64,000 nucleotides of DNA from Phascolarctobacterium sp. (GTDB lineage: Bacteria; Bacillota; Negativicutes; Acidaminococcales; Acidaminococcaceae): the NCBI GenBank assembly GCA_030540395.1, contig JAUNWI010000003.1:31295-95294 (forward strand), in the 5' to 3' direction. Under the pieces are notes generated by a model. The model searched no databases and was not told the origin of the DNA. It was given only the letters and a program-made list of their open reading frames with translations. Below, one piece after another: positions 1 through 8,396 of this stretch; position 1 is the first letter of the stretch, and each line of letters begins with the position of its first letter. Position numbers and translations under genes: made by a program.

Positions 1-1538
<1,538 letters not shown>

Positions 1539-1542
1539 TATT

Positions 1543-2820
1543 TTATAGATTTGGCAGGAACAAAATCAGACCCGGCCAATAGGTTACAATCACCAAGGTA
1601 ACGAGAAGTGCGATGATAAAGGGCAGGCACTCCTTCATGAAGTGACCCAATGGTGTTTCAGTGATAGCGCACACAGTGAACATCATGGAGCCAAAGGGCG
1701 GTGTCAAGCCACCAATCATAATGTTAACGATGCAAATGATACCAAAATGCACCGGGTCAACGCCCAATTGCTTTACAACGGGCACCAGCAAGGGGGACAG
1801 GATAATCAAAGCAGCGCCGCCCTCTAAGAACATGCCCAACACCAAAAGCAGTACGTTGATCAAGGCCAGCATCACATAGGGATTACGGGTGAAGTCCAGC
1901 ATTCCGGTGGTGATAGCCTGGGGAATACGCTCCCAGTTCATGTAATAGCCAAAGAAGGAAGCGGCCACGATAATCAGTGTTACGGAGGATGTGCCATAAA
2001 TGGTCTCCTTCATAATAGGCCACACATGCTCCCATTTCAAGCGTTTATAGATAATGGAGCCAACAAAGATGCAATAAACGACTGCCACAGCACCTGCTTC
2101 GGACGGAGTGAACATGCCCATGCGCAGGCCGGCAATAATGCCAAAGGGGAAGAGCAAGGCCCAAATGGAATCCTTCAGCTGAGCAAAAATTTCACCCATG
2201 GTGGCTCTACGTTCACGAGTTGCCTTGTAGCCACGCTTTTTGGAAATAAAGTGTACTGTAATCATCAATGCCACTGCCATCAAAACGCCGGGCGCGTAAC
2301 CGGCGATAAACATCTTGGTTACGGATACGTTAGCGATTAAAGCGTAAATAATCAGGTTAATACCAGGCGGAATAACCGGTGTTACAGCGGAGGAAGCAGC
2401 AGTAATAGCTGCTGCAAAGCCCTTATTATAGCCTCGTTTTTCCATTTCCGGCACCAGCATTTTGGACTGCATGGCTGCGTCGGCGTTAGCAGAGCCGGAA
2501 ACACCACCCATCAACAGGGACAGCAGTACGTTAACCTGGGCCAAGCCACCGCTAAAGTGACCTGTGAGCACCTCGGTAAACTTTAAAAGCTTTTCACTAA
2601 TGCCGGCAAAGTTCATGATGCTGCCAGCCATGATAAAGAAGGGGATTGCCAAAAGCGGGAAGGATTGACAGCTTCTTATAATACTCTGAAAGAGCAGATG
2701 GGTCGGAGAAGTGGTATCAATAAAGGTAAAATAGGAGCTGGCTGCGCCAAACAGAGCAAAGGCAATGGGGATGCCTGCAAAGTACAGCACAAAGACAATA
2801 AGGACGGGCAAATAAGCCAT
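1543..2820 (-). CDS. dctM: TRAP transporter large permease (DctM family)
   Basis: Large integral membrane subunit of a tripartite ATP-independent periplasmic (TRAP) transporter, which couples Na+ entry to solute uptake. 425 residues, the normal length, almost entirely hydrophobic helices with typical segments such as GGVSGSANADAAMQSK and GGLTPPFGSMMF. The ATG overlaps the stop of dctQ (TAATG), so translation is coupled; GGAGGG lies just upstream. It forms the transporter with the small permease at 2820 and the lipoprotein binding subunit at 3394. The substrate cannot be read from this subunit. Confidence 0.95.
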   Translation of the reverse strand: MAYLPVLIVFVLYFAGIPIAFALFGAASSYFTFIDTTSPTHLLFQSIIRSCQSFPLLAIPFFIMAGSIMNFAGISEKLLKFTEVLTGHFSGGLAQVNVLLSLLMGGVSGSANADAAMQSKMLVPEMEKRGYNKGFAAAITAASSAVTPVIPPGINLIIYALIANVSVTKMFIAGYAPGVLMAVALMITVHFISKKRGYKATRERRATMGEIFAQLKDSIWALLFPFGIIAGLRMGMFTPSEAGAVAVVYCIFVGSIIYKRLKWEHVWPIMKETIYGTSSVTLIIVAASFFGYYMNWERIPQAITTGMLDFTRNPYVMLALINVLLLVLGMFLEGGAALIILSPLLVPVVKQLGVDPVHFGIICIVNIMIGGLTPPFGSMMFTVCAITETPLGHFMKECLPFIIALLVTLVIVTYWPGLILFLPNL

Positions 2821-3290
2821 TATGCATTTCCCTCCTTTTTACCACAAAAATCTTCATAAACAAAAATTACAGAATAAATGGTCATCATAAAGAATGCAAT
2901 TACTACAGCAGCAGTAATATAGGCAGAGGAAACGCCCATTACCGGAGTCAGCTTGGTGTAGGATTTGGAAATGAAGACCACGGACAAATAAAACATGTAG
3001 GCATTCAGCACTACCAAAATGATGTCCATTAAAGTAGCAATAGCGCGTTTCAAAGCAGGGGGCAGCATATTCACCACGATATCCACGCCCACATGACCAC
3101 GACGCTTGAAGCAGGCAATGGCGCCTATGAAAACGGACCAAACGAAGCAGCCGGTGGCAACCTCCTCGGACCATACCATGCCCATATTAAAGAAATAACG
3201 ACAGATAATGTTCAGAACTACCAATGCAGTGGTTATAATCAAAAAACCGGCTGCAATAAGCTCTTCAGCATTTTTCAAAATAAATTTCAT
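2820..3290 (-). CDS. dctQ: TRAP transporter small permease (DctQ family)
   Basis: Small four-helix membrane subunit of the TRAP system, 156 residues from the chosen ATG at 3290. That start is preceded by GGTGAGG at a usable distance; an in-frame TTG at 3320 would add ten residues but has no ribosome site. Typical features are the short cytoplasmic N-terminus, four hydrophobic segments and the conserved SEEVATGCFVWSVFIGA region near the second helix. The stop overlaps the dctM start. A hairpin between dctP and this gene probably lowers permease expression relative to the binding protein. Confidence 0.92.
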   Translation of the reverse strand: MKFILKNAEELIAAGFLIITTALVVLNIICRYFFNMGMVWSEEVATGCFVWSVFIGAIACFKRRGHVGVDIVVNMLPPALKRAIATLMDIILVVLNAYMFYLSVVFISKSYTKLTPVMGVSSAYITAAVVIAFFMMTIYSVIFVYEDFCGKKEGNA

Positions 3291-3345
3291 GTTTTTTAGA
3301 GCCTCACCAATTACAAACAAATTACAAAAAATTACGGTAAATACT

Positions 3346-3377
3346 GTAAAAGGGACTGCCGAAACAGTCCCTTTAAA
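3346..3377 (-). terminator. Intercistronic hairpin between dctP and dctQ
   Basis: AAAGGGACTG pairs perfectly with CAGTCCCTTT over a six-base loop, and the minus-strand transcript continues with a short T-rich run. It sits right after the dctP stop. Such a hairpin commonly protects or partly terminates the binding-protein message so that the binding subunit is made in excess over the permeases. Confidence 0.65.
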
Positions 3378-3393
3378 TCATAGCACCACTTGA

Positions 3394-4431
3394 TTATTTT
3401 TTCAGGTTTTGGCGAATTTTCTCCAACTCAGCTTTCATAGCCTTGTAGGTGCCAGGTTTTACGCCTTCTTTAGCTTCCATGTTTTCATAGATGGGCAGAA
3501 TAGCTTTATCGAATTTTTCATGGTCAACTTCGTTGAATTTAACGCCCTTGGATTCCAACTCAGCTTTAACCTTGTTGTAGGAATCGCTGGAAATCTTCAG
3601 CATTTCGGGGCCGCCTTTTCTGAACTCTTCGATAACGATTTTGCGGTCAGCTTCAGGAATGCTGTTCAGCACTTTAGTGTTGATGTAAACGCCGCAGGTA
3701 CCCAGCAGATGGCGGGTGAAGGCAACGTTCTTAACGTGCTCATAGCATTTGGTGCCAATGTTGGTGAACTCGGAGCCTTCCAAGCCGTCAACAACCTTTT
3801 GAGAAACTGCAGGCAGAGTTTCGGACCAGGGCAGAGCAGTTGCAGTTGCGCCCATGTAGTTGATGGTATCAACATAAACCTTGGATTTCGGAGTGCGCAG
3901 CTTCATGCCCTTCAGATCTTCCGGAGTCTTGATAACCTTGTTGGTCATAACATTACGGAAGCCAAATACATAGTCCAGAGCCAAAACGGTGATGTTCTTC
4001 TTTTCAGCATCAGCCTTCATCTTAGCCAGCATATCGCTGTTGCACAGTACTTCGTATTCTTCAAAGCTTTGGAACATCATGGGACCAGCAAACACCTTGA
4101 ATTCAGGAACATAATCGCCCAAATAGGACGGATCCTCTACGGAAATAAAGTTAGCGCCTTGAGCAACCTGCTCCAAGCCATCCTTATAGGTAGCTAATTG
4201 GCCTTGGCCAAAGCATTGGATTTCTACACGGCCTTGAGTTTTGTCCTTAATACGGCCAGCAACCAGCTCCATGGATTTGTAAAGCTGTTCATCGGGGGAG
4301 AAAACGTGGCTTAATTTCAGCACGATTTTCTTATCAGCAGCTGCCTTCTTCTCGTCCTTTTTGTCGCCGCCGCAACCAGTCAGCGCCAGCATCATAACTG
4401 CCATCATCAATAAAGCAATTATCTTTTTCAT
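3394..4431 (-). CDS. dctP: TRAP transporter substrate-binding lipoprotein (DctP family)
   Basis: Extracytoplasmic solute-binding subunit of the TRAP system, 345 residues from the ATG at 4431, which has AGGAGG six bases upstream; a longer TTG start at 4446 would place the ribosome site inside the gene. It begins with a lipoprotein signal, lipobox LTGC with Cys20. The DctP fold is recognisable, and the LKGMKLRTP segment carries Arg179 at the position where TRAP binding proteins usually contact a substrate carboxylate. That suggests an organic acid or a substrate with a similar anionic group. The genomic partners (glycerol kinase, glycerophosphodiesterase) suggest a glycerol-linked substrate, but this is inference. 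Confidence 0.93.
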   Translation of the reverse strand: MKKIIALLMMAVMMLALTGCGGDKKDEKKAAADKKIVLKLSHVFSPDEQLYKSMELVAGRIKDKTQGRVEIQCFGQGQLATYKDGLEQVAQGANFISVEDPSYLGDYVPEFKVFAGPMMFQSFEEYEVLCNSDMLAKMKADAEKKNITVLALDYVFGFRNVMTNKVIKTPEDLKGMKLRTPKSKVYVDTINYMGATATALPWSETLPAVSQKVVDGLEGSEFTNIGTKCYEHVKNVAFTRHLLGTCGVYINTKVLNSIPEADRKIVIEEFRKGGPEMLKISSDSYNKVKAELESKGVKFNEVDHEKFDKAILPIYENMEAKEGVKPGTYKAMKAELEKIRQNLKK

Positions 4432-4451
4432 GTGCATCCTCCTCAACCTCG

Positions 4452-4469
4452 TTGTTGAAATTTGTTGAA
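4452..4469. repeat. Two TTGTTGAA repeats, dctP leader
   Basis: TTGTTGAA occurs at 4452-4459 and 4462-4469, exactly one helical turn apart, in the dctP leader downstream of its predicted start of transcription. The same double repeat with the same 10-bp spacing occurs at 4651-4668 on the other side of the divergent region. Possible binding sites for the linked LacI-family regulator or another factor. Confidence 0.5.
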
Positions 4470-4474
4470 AATAT

Positions 4475-4491
4475 TACGGAGCGCGCCTCCG
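4475..4491. promoter_or_regulatory. Palindrome in dctP leader
   Basis: ACGGAG-GCGCG-CTCCGT is a perfect six-base inverted repeat around a GC-rich centre, located about 12-28 bases after the predicted dctP transcription start. It could be the operator of the nearby LacI-family repressor, which typically uses GC-centred palindromes, or an RNA hairpin. Confidence 0.45.
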
Positions 4492-4509
4492 TCATTTACG
4501 CTTACCTAC

Positions 4510-4538
4510 ATCTTAGCAGAGCTACACAAATCTGTCAA
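4510..4538 (-). promoter_or_regulatory. Sigma-70-type promoter for dctPQM-glpK
   Basis: On the minus strand, TTGACA (4533-4538) and TAAGAT (4510-4515) are separated by 17 bases, a near-consensus housekeeping promoter. It places the start of transcription near 4503 and gives a leader of about 70 bases before the dctP ATG. Confidence 0.75.
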
Positions 4539-4620
4539 TAATTTTACGATAATTTGACGAATACGCTCCCCGTCTAGCTTTTGGACGTATTTTATCCCTA
4601 TTGGACAAATATAGTCCCGC

Positions 4621-4649
4621 TTGTTTTTTCGGCAAAACTGTGCTATGAT
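4621..4649 (+). promoter_or_regulatory. Promoter for the GDPD-LacI unit
   Basis: TTGTTT (4621-4626), 17 bases, TATGAT (4644-4649). The predicted start near 4656 falls inside the TTGTTGAA double repeat, a position where a bound protein would block initiation. Confidence 0.65.
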
Positions 4650-4650
4650 G

Positions 4651-4668
4651 TTGTTGAATATTGTTGAA
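4651..4668. repeat. Two TTGTTGAA repeats, GDPD promoter
   Basis: Copies at 4651-4658 and 4661-4668, with the same 10-bp phasing as at 4452-4469. This pair overlaps the predicted transcription start of the glycerophosphodiesterase gene. Confidence 0.5.
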
Positions 4669-4725
4669 CTTTTATTAAAATTTTAACCATACACTGAGTA
4701 AACAAAACTCTAAGGAGGCTTTATT

Positions 4726-5457
4726 ATGACCATGATTTTCGCCCACAGGGGCTTTTCCGGCTATTATCCCGAAAACACCATGCTGGCCTTTCACAAGGTA
4801 GCAGAGGAAAGCTGCGCCGATGGCATTGAGCTGGACATCCAGCTGACCAAGGACGGGGAAATAGTAATTATGCACGATGAAACACTGGACCGCACTACTA
4901 ATGGCAGCGGCTGGCTCAAGGATTACACCTTGACAGAGCTAAAAATGCTTTCTGTAGGCATTAACGTCAAGGGCTTCTTCCCTCGCCAAACCATTCCCAC
5001 TCTGCGAGAATATTTTGACTGGCTGAAAACCACCCAGCTCATAACCAATATCGAGCTCAAAACCGGCGTCTTTGAATATGAAGGCATTGAGGCCAAACTG
5101 GTGGCTCTAGTTAAGGAATATGGTTTAGAGGAACAGGTTTGGTATTCCTCCTTCAATCATCACACCATCGCTCGCCTACGCGAGCTCTTGCCCTCTGCCA
5201 AATGCGGACTTTTGATGGACACCTGGCTCATGAACGTGGGTGCCTATGCGGCTAGTCAGGGCGCAGCCACCGTCAACGCCTGCAGCTTTTTCGCCGCCAA
5301 AGAAGGCGTTGCTGAGGATTTACACGCTCACGGTGTGGGCCTGCAGGCTTGGACGCCCAACGAGGTTGAACTCATGCAAAAATTGGTAGACCGAGGCGTG
5401 GATGTGCTCATCACCAATTTCCCCGACCGAGCTGCCAAAATTTTAGGACGCGCTTAA
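4726..5457 (+). CDS. ugpQ: Glycerophosphodiester phosphodiesterase (cytosolic)
   Basis: GDPD-family hydrolase that releases sn-glycerol 3-phosphate and an alcohol from glycerophosphodiesters, using a TIM-barrel with a divalent metal. 243 residues, normal for the bacterial UgpQ-like form. Visible motifs are HRG (His7, Arg8), PENT (residues 16-19), the metal ligands ELD (Glu35, Asp37) and HDETLDRTTNG starting at His50. There is no signal peptide, so it acts inside the cell on imported substrate. AAGGAGG lies six bases before the ATG. It is followed by a LacI-type regulator gene, and the TRAP-glycerol kinase unit diverges from its promoter region, so import, diester cleavage and glycerol phosphorylation may be one regulated pathway. 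Confidence 0.9.
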   Translation: MTMIFAHRGFSGYYPENTMLAFHKVAEESCADGIELDIQLTKDGEIVIMHDETLDRTTNGSGWLKDYTLTELKMLSVGINVKGFFPRQTIPTLREYFDWLKTTQLITNIELKTGVFEYEGIEAKLVALVKEYGLEEQVWYSSFNHHTIARLRELLPSAKCGLLMDTWLMNVGAYAASQGAATVNACSFFAAKEGVAEDLHAHGVGLQAWTPNEVELMQKLVDRGVDVLITNFPDRAAKILGRA

Positions 5458-5532
5458 AGGCTGACGCGCCCCTAAGGCTGACCAATACCATCCCGCAACT
5501 AGAAGACAACCATTAGCGAAAGGATACACAGC

Positions 5533-6603
5533 ATGGCAAAAAAAGTCACCCTCAAGGACATTGCCGCTGCGGCCGGTCTCTCCCCCGCCAGCGTCTCCAT
5601 GATTTTGAACCACCGCAGCATCAACCGCTTCAACGCGGACACGGTGGAGCGCATTTTTACCCTGGCCAAGGAGATGGGCTATACCAACAGCAAGGGCAAA
5701 AGCTTTAGCCTTGTAAAGCCCTCGGACACCCTCATTTTCATAATTTGTCCCTCCGTTTTTAATCCCTTTTATACTACGATTATCCAAGGCATAGAGATTG
5801 CGGCCCGCAAGCAGGGCTTTGTCACCAGTGTGCGCACCACCTATTGGGATACGGACACAGAACGCTTCATCATGGAGCAGGCCCGTAAGTTCAACGTGGC
5901 AGGCGTAATTTTCGCCATGATTCCCCAACAGCCCCAACTGGCCTATGAGCTTAGCCGCCACCTGCCAGTGGTGGCCATTGGCGACAGGCGGGGTGATTTG
6001 GAGCTGGCCACGGTGGATATGAATAATTTCACCGCCGGCCAGCTCATGGGCAGGCATCTGCTGGAGCTGGGCCACAGACATTTAGCCTATCTTTCGACCA
6101 CACTTAACGAACAGCACACCTCCCGTCTACGCCGTTGTCAGGGGTTGGAGACCGCCTGCCGCACGGCAGGCGGCGCCCAGCTGCACGTTTTTACCAAAGA
6201 CATCACTCCTGATTACGAAATCAGCAACGTGGACGTGGAATACACCACGGGCTATGCGCTGGCACAAAGGTGCCTCAAGGAGGCACCTGAGGTGACAGCC
6301 ATGGTGGCCATTAACGACATGGTAGCCTATGGTGCTTATAACGCTATCTGCGATAGTGGCTTGCGCATCCCCGAGGATATGAGCCTGTGCGGCTTCGACA
6401 ATATTTTCCCCTCCCGCCTGCAGGGCATCAGCCTCACTACTATCGATAATTCTCTTACGGAATGCGGCAAGAGCGCCTTCCACCTTTTGCAGGAGGAAAT
6501 TGCCAGCTACGAAAGCCATGGACGTTTTGAGAGCATTACCCATGTGGAGTATAAATGCAAGCTCATCCCCCGGCACAGCAGCGGCCCTGTTCCTCAAAAA
6601 TAA
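5533..6603 (+). CDS. LacI/GalR-family transcriptional regulator
   Basis: 356 residues. An N-terminal LacI helix-turn-helix (VTLKDIAAAAGLSPASVSM, residues 5-23) with a hinge-type region is followed by a periplasmic-binding-protein-like effector domain; VAINDMVAYGAYNAICDSGLRIPEDMSL is the typical C-terminal segment. The ATG has AAAGGA upstream. It lies 75 bases after the glycerophosphodiesterase gene and is probably co-transcribed. Likely targets are the two divergent promoters between 4430 and 4726, which contain matching TTGTTGAA double repeats and a GC-centred palindrome. The effector is unknown; glycerol or a glycerol phosphate is a guess from neighbours. Confidence 0.92.
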   Translation: MAKKVTLKDIAAAAGLSPASVSMILNHRSINRFNADTVERIFTLAKEMGYTNSKGKSFSLVKPSDTLIFIICPSVFNPFYTTIIQGIEIAARKQGFVTSVRTTYWDTDTERFIMEQARKFNVAGVIFAMIPQQPQLAYELSRHLPVVAIGDRRGDLELATVDMNNFTAGQLMGRHLLELGHRHLAYLSTTLNEQHTSRLRRCQGLETACRTAGGAQLHVFTKDITPDYEISNVDVEYTTGYALAQRCLKEAPEVTAMVAINDMVAYGAYNAICDSGLRIPEDMSLCGFDNIFPSRLQGISLTTIDNSLTECGKSAFHLLQEEIASYESHGRFESITHVEYKCKLIPRHSSGPVPQK

Positions 6604-6614
6604 TCCTAAAAATA

Positions 6615-6668
6615 AACCGAGAGCATTTTCTGAACCAGTATCAGAATCATGCTCTCGGTTTTTCTTTT
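6615..6668. terminator. Bidirectional rho-independent terminator
   Basis: AACCGAGAGCAT and ATGCTCTCGGTT form a perfect 12-bp stem with T-runs on both sides, between the convergent LacI regulator and MFS carrier genes. Confidence 0.85.
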
Positions 6669-7881
6669 ATTCTATAGTCGCTTTGAATTTCAGCACAATG
6701 GCCAAGGCTAAGCTCAACACGAAACAGGCACTGAAAAAGTATAGTGCCATGCTGTAGCTATGAGTGCGCTCGTACAGCTGGCTCAAAAGCAAGGGCCCGG
6801 CAATGCCTGCCAAGCCCCAGGCCGTCAAAATGCGACCATGGATGGCGCTGAGCTGCTTGGTGCCGTAAATATCGCTTAAGTAAGCTGGCATGCAGGAGAA
6901 ACCACCGCCGTAACAGGTGACAATAAGAAAAATCAAGACTTGGAACATAAAGCTATCGCTCACACCTGCCAAAAGGTAGAAGGCTACAATTTCGATGGCA
7001 AAAAAGGCGATATAAGTGTTGCGACGACCAATGTAGTCGGAGATGGTGGACCACACAATGCGGCCACCGCCGTTTAAGAGACCGATTATACCAACCATGG
7101 AAGCAGCCGCCATGGGCGACATTTTAATAACCTCCTGAGCCATGGGAGAAGCCACTGCCAAAAGGCCAATGCCACAGGTAATATTGGTGAAGAATATCCA
7201 CCACAGAGCGTAAAACTGCCAGGTTTTCATAGCTTCCTTGCAGGTGTATTGTTTGGGTTGGTTAGCGTTTATTTGCACCTTATGAGTACCATTGCTGGTA
7301 ATGGGTGCTTGTTTAGGCGGCTCCAAATAAAGTGCAGAGCATACCATTACCACAACGTAAGCACAGCCCATGATGATAAAGTTTTGAACCAAGCCATATT
7401 GGGCAATTAAAAGCTGCATCACTGGTCCTGCAATGAGGCTGGCGAAGCCAAAGCCCATGATGGCTAAACCCGTCGCCAAACCGCGATTGTTGGGGAACCA
7501 TTTAACAAGGGTAGAAACAGGAGTGATGTAACCAGTTCCGAGGCCAATGCCGCCGATAACACCATAAAATAGATAGAGCAGCATTAGACTATGCTGACTT
7601 AAAGCGTAGGCCGTGCCCAGCATGCCACTGCCAAAGAAGGCGGCGGCGATGAGACCACTTTTGCGAGGGCCAAAGCGCTCCACATAGGTACCTAAAAAGC
7701 CTGCGGAGGTGCCCAAAAAGAGAATGGCCAAGCTAAAGGTCCAGGTGACCTGCTGCAAGGTGAAGCCCATAGCCTCCATGATGGGGCGAGTGAGTACGCT
7801 CCAAGCGTATACTGAACCGATGGAAATGTGGATACCAATGGCTGCTAAAACAATGAGCCATCTGTTTTTTGTTTGCTGCAT
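6667..7881 (-). CDS. MFS transporter, oxalate/formate antiporter (OFA) type
   Basis: Twelve-helix major facilitator carrier, 404 residues from the ATG at 7881, which has AGAGGTAA upstream; an upstream in-frame ATG near 7986 is unlikely because a leader terminator lies immediately before it. The N-terminus (GSVYAWSVLTRPI) and the repeated helix pattern match the OFA subfamily, which exchanges oxalate and formate or related small anions. A ZTP riboswitch in the leader ties expression to shortage of 10-formyl-tetrahydrofolate, which fits a role in formate or one-carbon supply. The exact substrate is inferred from the riboswitch, not from the protein. Confidence 0.85.
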   Translation of the reverse strand: MQQTKNRWLIVLAAIGIHISIGSVYAWSVLTRPIMEAMGFTLQQVTWTFSLAILFLGTSAGFLGTYVERFGPRKSGLIAAAFFGSGMLGTAYALSQHSLMLLYLFYGVIGGIGLGTGYITPVSTLVKWFPNNRGLATGLAIMGFGFASLIAGPVMQLLIAQYGLVQNFIIMGCAYVVVMVCSALYLEPPKQAPITSNGTHKVQINANQPKQYTCKEAMKTWQFYALWWIFFTNITCGIGLLAVASPMAQEVIKMSPMAAASMVGIIGLLNGGGRIVWSTISDYIGRRNTYIAFFAIEIVAFYLLAGVSDSFMFQVLIFLIVTCYGGGFSCMPAYLSDIYGTKQLSAIHGRILTAWGLAGIAGPLLLSQLYERTHSYSMALYFFSACFVLSLALAIVLKFKATIE

Positions 7882-7990
7882 TGTGATTACCTCTTTTCTC
7901 AAGCATTTTGTAATGTGAAAACAAAAAGCAGCGTGCGTCCAGACTTTTTCAAAGCGCACAGCGATAACTAGAAGTAAAATGTGCAAGCAA

Positions 7991-8082
7991 TAAAAAAGTC
8001 TGGGCAGCAGCTGCTTGCCCAGACGGTCGGCTATCCCACAATACAGTCCACGTGGTAAACTCCACTCATCCGTCAGAACATG
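7991..8082 (-). ncRNA. ZTP (pfl) riboswitch with terminator platform
   Basis: Minus-strand leader of the MFS gene. The aptamer begins around 8080 with CUGACGGAUGAGUGGAG, continues with a GUGG..CCAC hairpin, and ends with GCCGACCGUCUGGGC, matching the conserved 3' pseudoknot strand of the pfl/ZTP motif. GUCUGGGCA then pairs with UGCCCAGAC, followed by six T residues, forming a terminator that would compete with the folded aptamer. ZTP riboswitches turn on one-carbon and purine genes when 10-formyl-THF is low. Identified by eye from the consensus. Confidence 0.82.
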
Positions 8083-8108
8083 TATTGCTCTTTTTAAGTT
8101 GTACCTAT

Positions 8109-8136
8109 ATTATAGCCTATTATATGCAATTGTCAA
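8109..8136 (-). promoter_or_regulatory. Promoter for riboswitch-MFS transcript
   Basis: TTGACA (8131-8136), 16 bases, TATAAT (8109-8114) on the minus strand, just upstream of the ZTP aptamer. Confidence 0.75.
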
Positions 8137-8202
8137 GATAATGTAGGAAAATATTCATGTATACACAATATCTAGGTGCACACTACTGAAACAAGCCCAC
8201 AC

Positions 8203-8364
8203 TTAGTGCTTTTCAAAATCAGCCTTTGTAGGATGCAGTGGACAGGCACCCTTGCCACAGGAGCCACAGCCAATGCATTTACCACTTTTATGAGCACTTG
8301 AAGTCAATTTGTACGCCAGATAAGCAGCGCCAACAATAATAATACCTACAACAACGGTTGCCAT
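8203..8364 (-). CDS. FeoB-associated Cys-rich membrane protein
   Basis: Small protein of 53 residues. It starts with one hydrophobic helix (VVVGIIIVGAAYLAYKL) and ends with a Cys cluster of the form CIGCGSCGKGAC plus basic residues. This is the signature of the small Cys-rich membrane protein found next to feoB in many Firmicutes. Its ATG at 8364 has GGAGGTGCTGGT upstream. It is the last gene of the feoA-feoA-feoB operon, 32 bases after feoB. It may bind iron or assist FeoB, but no function is established in this sequence. Confidence 0.85.
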   Translation of the reverse strand: MATVVVGIIIVGAAYLAYKLTSSAHKSGKCIGCGSCGKGACPLHPTKADFEKH

Positions 8365-8396
8365 ACCAGCACCTCCATTCGCTTAATTATAACATA

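Noticed and set aside
3409..4197. 262-codon plus-strand frame opposite dctP
   Set aside because: Antisense shadow of a well-supported gene with no ribosome site.
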